A DNA stretch of 13,336 nt, from contig DBYJ01000054.1 of the NCBI GenBank assembly GCA_002309805.1, positions 615-13,950 of the forward strand, given 5' to 3'. Source of the stretch: Bacteroidales bacterium UBA1189 (GTDB taxonomy: Bacteria; Bacteroidota; Bacteroidia; Bacteroidales; Bacteroidaceae). Below are positions 12,063 through 13,336 of this stretch, one piece after another; the first letter of the stretch is position 1, and each line of letters starts with the position of its first letter. The notes under the pieces were generated by a model. The model did no database searches. It was given only the letters and a program-made list of their open reading frames with translations, and was not told where the DNA came from. A program made the position numbers and the translations under genes.

Positions 12063-13336
12063 TTATTTTACGATTACTTTCCTTCCGTCCTTAATATACA
12101 GTCCGGGAGCAGTAGGTGCTCCGTTGACGCGCCGTCCGCTCATGTCGTACCAGTCTCCCTTCCCTTCAGGGGAGGGCTGGGGTGAGGCTATGTTTGTGGC
12201 ATCATCAAAGCGGAAGCCGATACTCTGGGCACTACTTGGCAGGACGGCGGTAGGCAGGGAGAGATAAGCCTTACCCGCAGCCAACGTAGAGCCATCCTTA
12301 ACGGCATAGAAGCCCACGCCATTCTCGCCATTGGCAAGGATGAAGTTGCTGTTCGCGCCCTCGGTCTTGTTCAGCACTTTATCGGCAGTAACGCCTACAA
12401 GCATATTGACGACGTAGGTCTCGCCCGTGCCGAGGGGGATGTCATACGTTCCCGCGTTGCCAAGCAGCACGATACCCGTACCCGCAGGAACATCCGTGAT
12501 GCGCGTCAGCGTCACCTTGCCCGTAGCAGGATGGAATGCTGAAACAATGTACGCCTTCACCTCCTCCGTGCCTGAGAAGTCTAGCGCCTCCTCGCAGCAG
12601 AAGGTAGCTGCGCCTAATTCGCCGATGGTGACGGATACCGAGTTACTGTCCAACACGAACTCCACGTTCACTGTCTGATTGCCGTTCACGTCGGTTATCG
12701 TCAGCACGCCGTCGGAAGTGACAGCAGCCGTCTTATCCACGCCATTCACGGTAACGGCACCTAACTTATACCCTTCGTATGCCGTCAGCGTCAGCACAAT
12801 ATCCTCCTGCTCCTTCACGTCAAAGGTCTGGCTGGCTCCCGTGATGGTTTTGGCGAACTCACCTTCGCCATACACCACCTGGCCCTTTGCATTCACATCC
12901 ACAAAAAACTTGTAATACGTTGATGCGCTACCTAACGAAGTGATTGTGCCAAACTGGTTCCATGTGGCGTTTGCCTTATACAAACCGATGGCTGCCTCAG
13001 GTACATGAAGTGTAGCATATTCAACGAAAGAGTTCTCAAAAGCATCGGATTCGACATAGGCTATTTCTTCACCATATTTTGTCACTTCCTCATACTCTTC
13101 AGACCATGGATTCCATTCTGTTTCTGTCCACTCGTGTCTCACATAGGAATTAATATTAAATTCCTCCAAATTAGAGCAGTTGGCAAAAGCCTTTGATCGA
13201 ATATCAGCATAGCCTTCACTCCCCATCGTCACCGATCGAAGTTGCGTACAGCCATAAAAGGCCTGCCCGCCAACGTATGATACTTTCGGAAGAACAATGG
13301 AGGTCAGGCTGCTGCAGCCAGAAAAGGCAGACCCGC
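12063..13336 (-). CDS. BspA-like leucine-rich-repeat surface protein, C-terminal part, with type IX secretion-like tail
   Basis: The frame is open to the window edge, so the 5' end lies beyond 13336; about 424 residues are visible. The first ~60 show BspA-type repeats (AFSGCSSLTSIVLP, AFYGCTQLRSVTM, AFANCSNLEEFNI), followed by the usual capping repeat (DAFENSFVEYATLHVPEAA...YKANATWNQFGTI). Next come beta-rich domains, one containing AYEGYKLGAVTVNGVDKTAA and NQTVNVEFV, like a bacterial repeat-type beta module. The tail WYDMSGRRV...GLYIKDGRKVIVK resembles a type A type IX secretion sorting domain, so surface export is likely. Such proteins often mediate adhesion. Just before the tail, the peptide SPQPSPEGKG is encoded by a GC-rich palindrome (12154-12188) that looks like an inserted repeat. 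Confidence 0.85.
   Translation of the reverse strand, partial: GSAFSGCSSLTSIVLPKVSYVGGQAFYGCTQLRSVTMGSEGYADIRSKAFANCSNLEEFNINSYVRHEWTETEWNPWSEEYEEVTKYGEEIAYVESDAFENSFVEYATLHVPEAAIGLYKANATWNQFGTITSLGSASTYYKFFVDVNAKGQVVYGEGEFAKTITGASQTFDVKEQEDIVLTLTAYEGYKLGAVTVNGVDKTAAVTSDGVLTITDVNGNQTVNVEFVLDSNSVSVTIGELGAATFCCEEALDFSGTEEVKAYIVSAFHPATGKVTLTRITDVPAGTGIVLLGNAGTYDIPLGTGETYVVNMLVGVTADKVLNKTEGANSNFILANGENGVGFYAVKDGSTLAAGKAYLSLPTAVLPSSAQSIGFRFDDATNIASPQPSPEGKGDWYDMSGRRVNGAPTAPGLYIKDGRKVIVK
12154..12188. repeat. GC-rich palindromic repeat in frame inside the BspA-like gene
   Basis: CCCTTCCC (12157-12164) and GGGGAGGG (12169-12176) form an 8-bp stem with one G-U pair and a TTCA loop, flanked by CTGGGGTGAGGC. 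It is translated on the minus strand as SPQPSPEGKG directly before the conserved WYDMSGRR tail. It resembles the CCTCACCCC...CTCCCC type of dispersed repeat found in several bacterial genomes. Confidence 0.6.

Overview
The window looks like a chromosomal segment from a Bacteroidales bacterium, most likely a Prevotella-type (Prevotellaceae) gut or oral anaerobe. The protein families point there: a Bacteroidetes-type glycoside hydrolase family 2 C-terminus, a DUF4468 protein, a Porin_10-like outer-membrane protein, an HU-winged-helix protein of the Bacteroidetes HU-HIG class, a BspA-type leucine-rich-repeat protein with a type IX secretion-like tail, and an anaerobe's flavodiiron protein and rubredoxin. 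The promoters agree: several starts are preceded by the Bacteroidetes signature TTG-N19/20-TAnnTTTG, and leaders are A-rich without clear Shine-Dalgarno sites.

Layout. 1-933: 3' end of a GH2 glycosidase (+). 909-3128: PIF1-like helicase with a C-terminal HRDC domain (-), overlapping the GH2 gene tail to tail by 25 bp. 3245-6208: an envelope operon (+) of secreted DUF4468 protein, two-helix membrane protein and large beta-barrel porin, followed by a hairpin. 6268-7239: Gfo/Idh/MocA oxidoreductase (+). 7260-7625: divergent acyl carrier protein with a charged tail (-). 7748-10577: flavodiiron protein, enolase and rubredoxin (+), ending in a good intrinsic terminator. 10578-11039: a gene-poor leader with a consensus promoter, a possible 26-codon ORF and a striking array of three tandem 19-bp palindromes. 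11040-11678: HU-winged-helix DNA-binding protein (+). 11746-11913: a 55-residue peptide gene (-). 12063-13336: 3' part of a BspA-like surface protein (-).

How they fit together. The flavodiiron protein and rubredoxin are a known redox pair for removing O2 or NO, here wrapped around the glycolytic enolase. The DUF4468-small membrane-porin trio is probably an envelope unit. The other genes are largely independent.

The most unusual content is at DNA level. (1) A 61-bp array upstream of the HU-winged-helix gene holds six half-sites of TAAATGAC type in strictly alternating orientation, spaced 11, 10, 11, 10 and 11 bp. (2) Short degenerate tandem repeats, usually with a period of 7 bp and a different unit each time, occupy many of the gene junctions. 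(3) GC-rich palindromic segments appear in frame inside two coding sequences. All were read by eye; none has been tested against a database.
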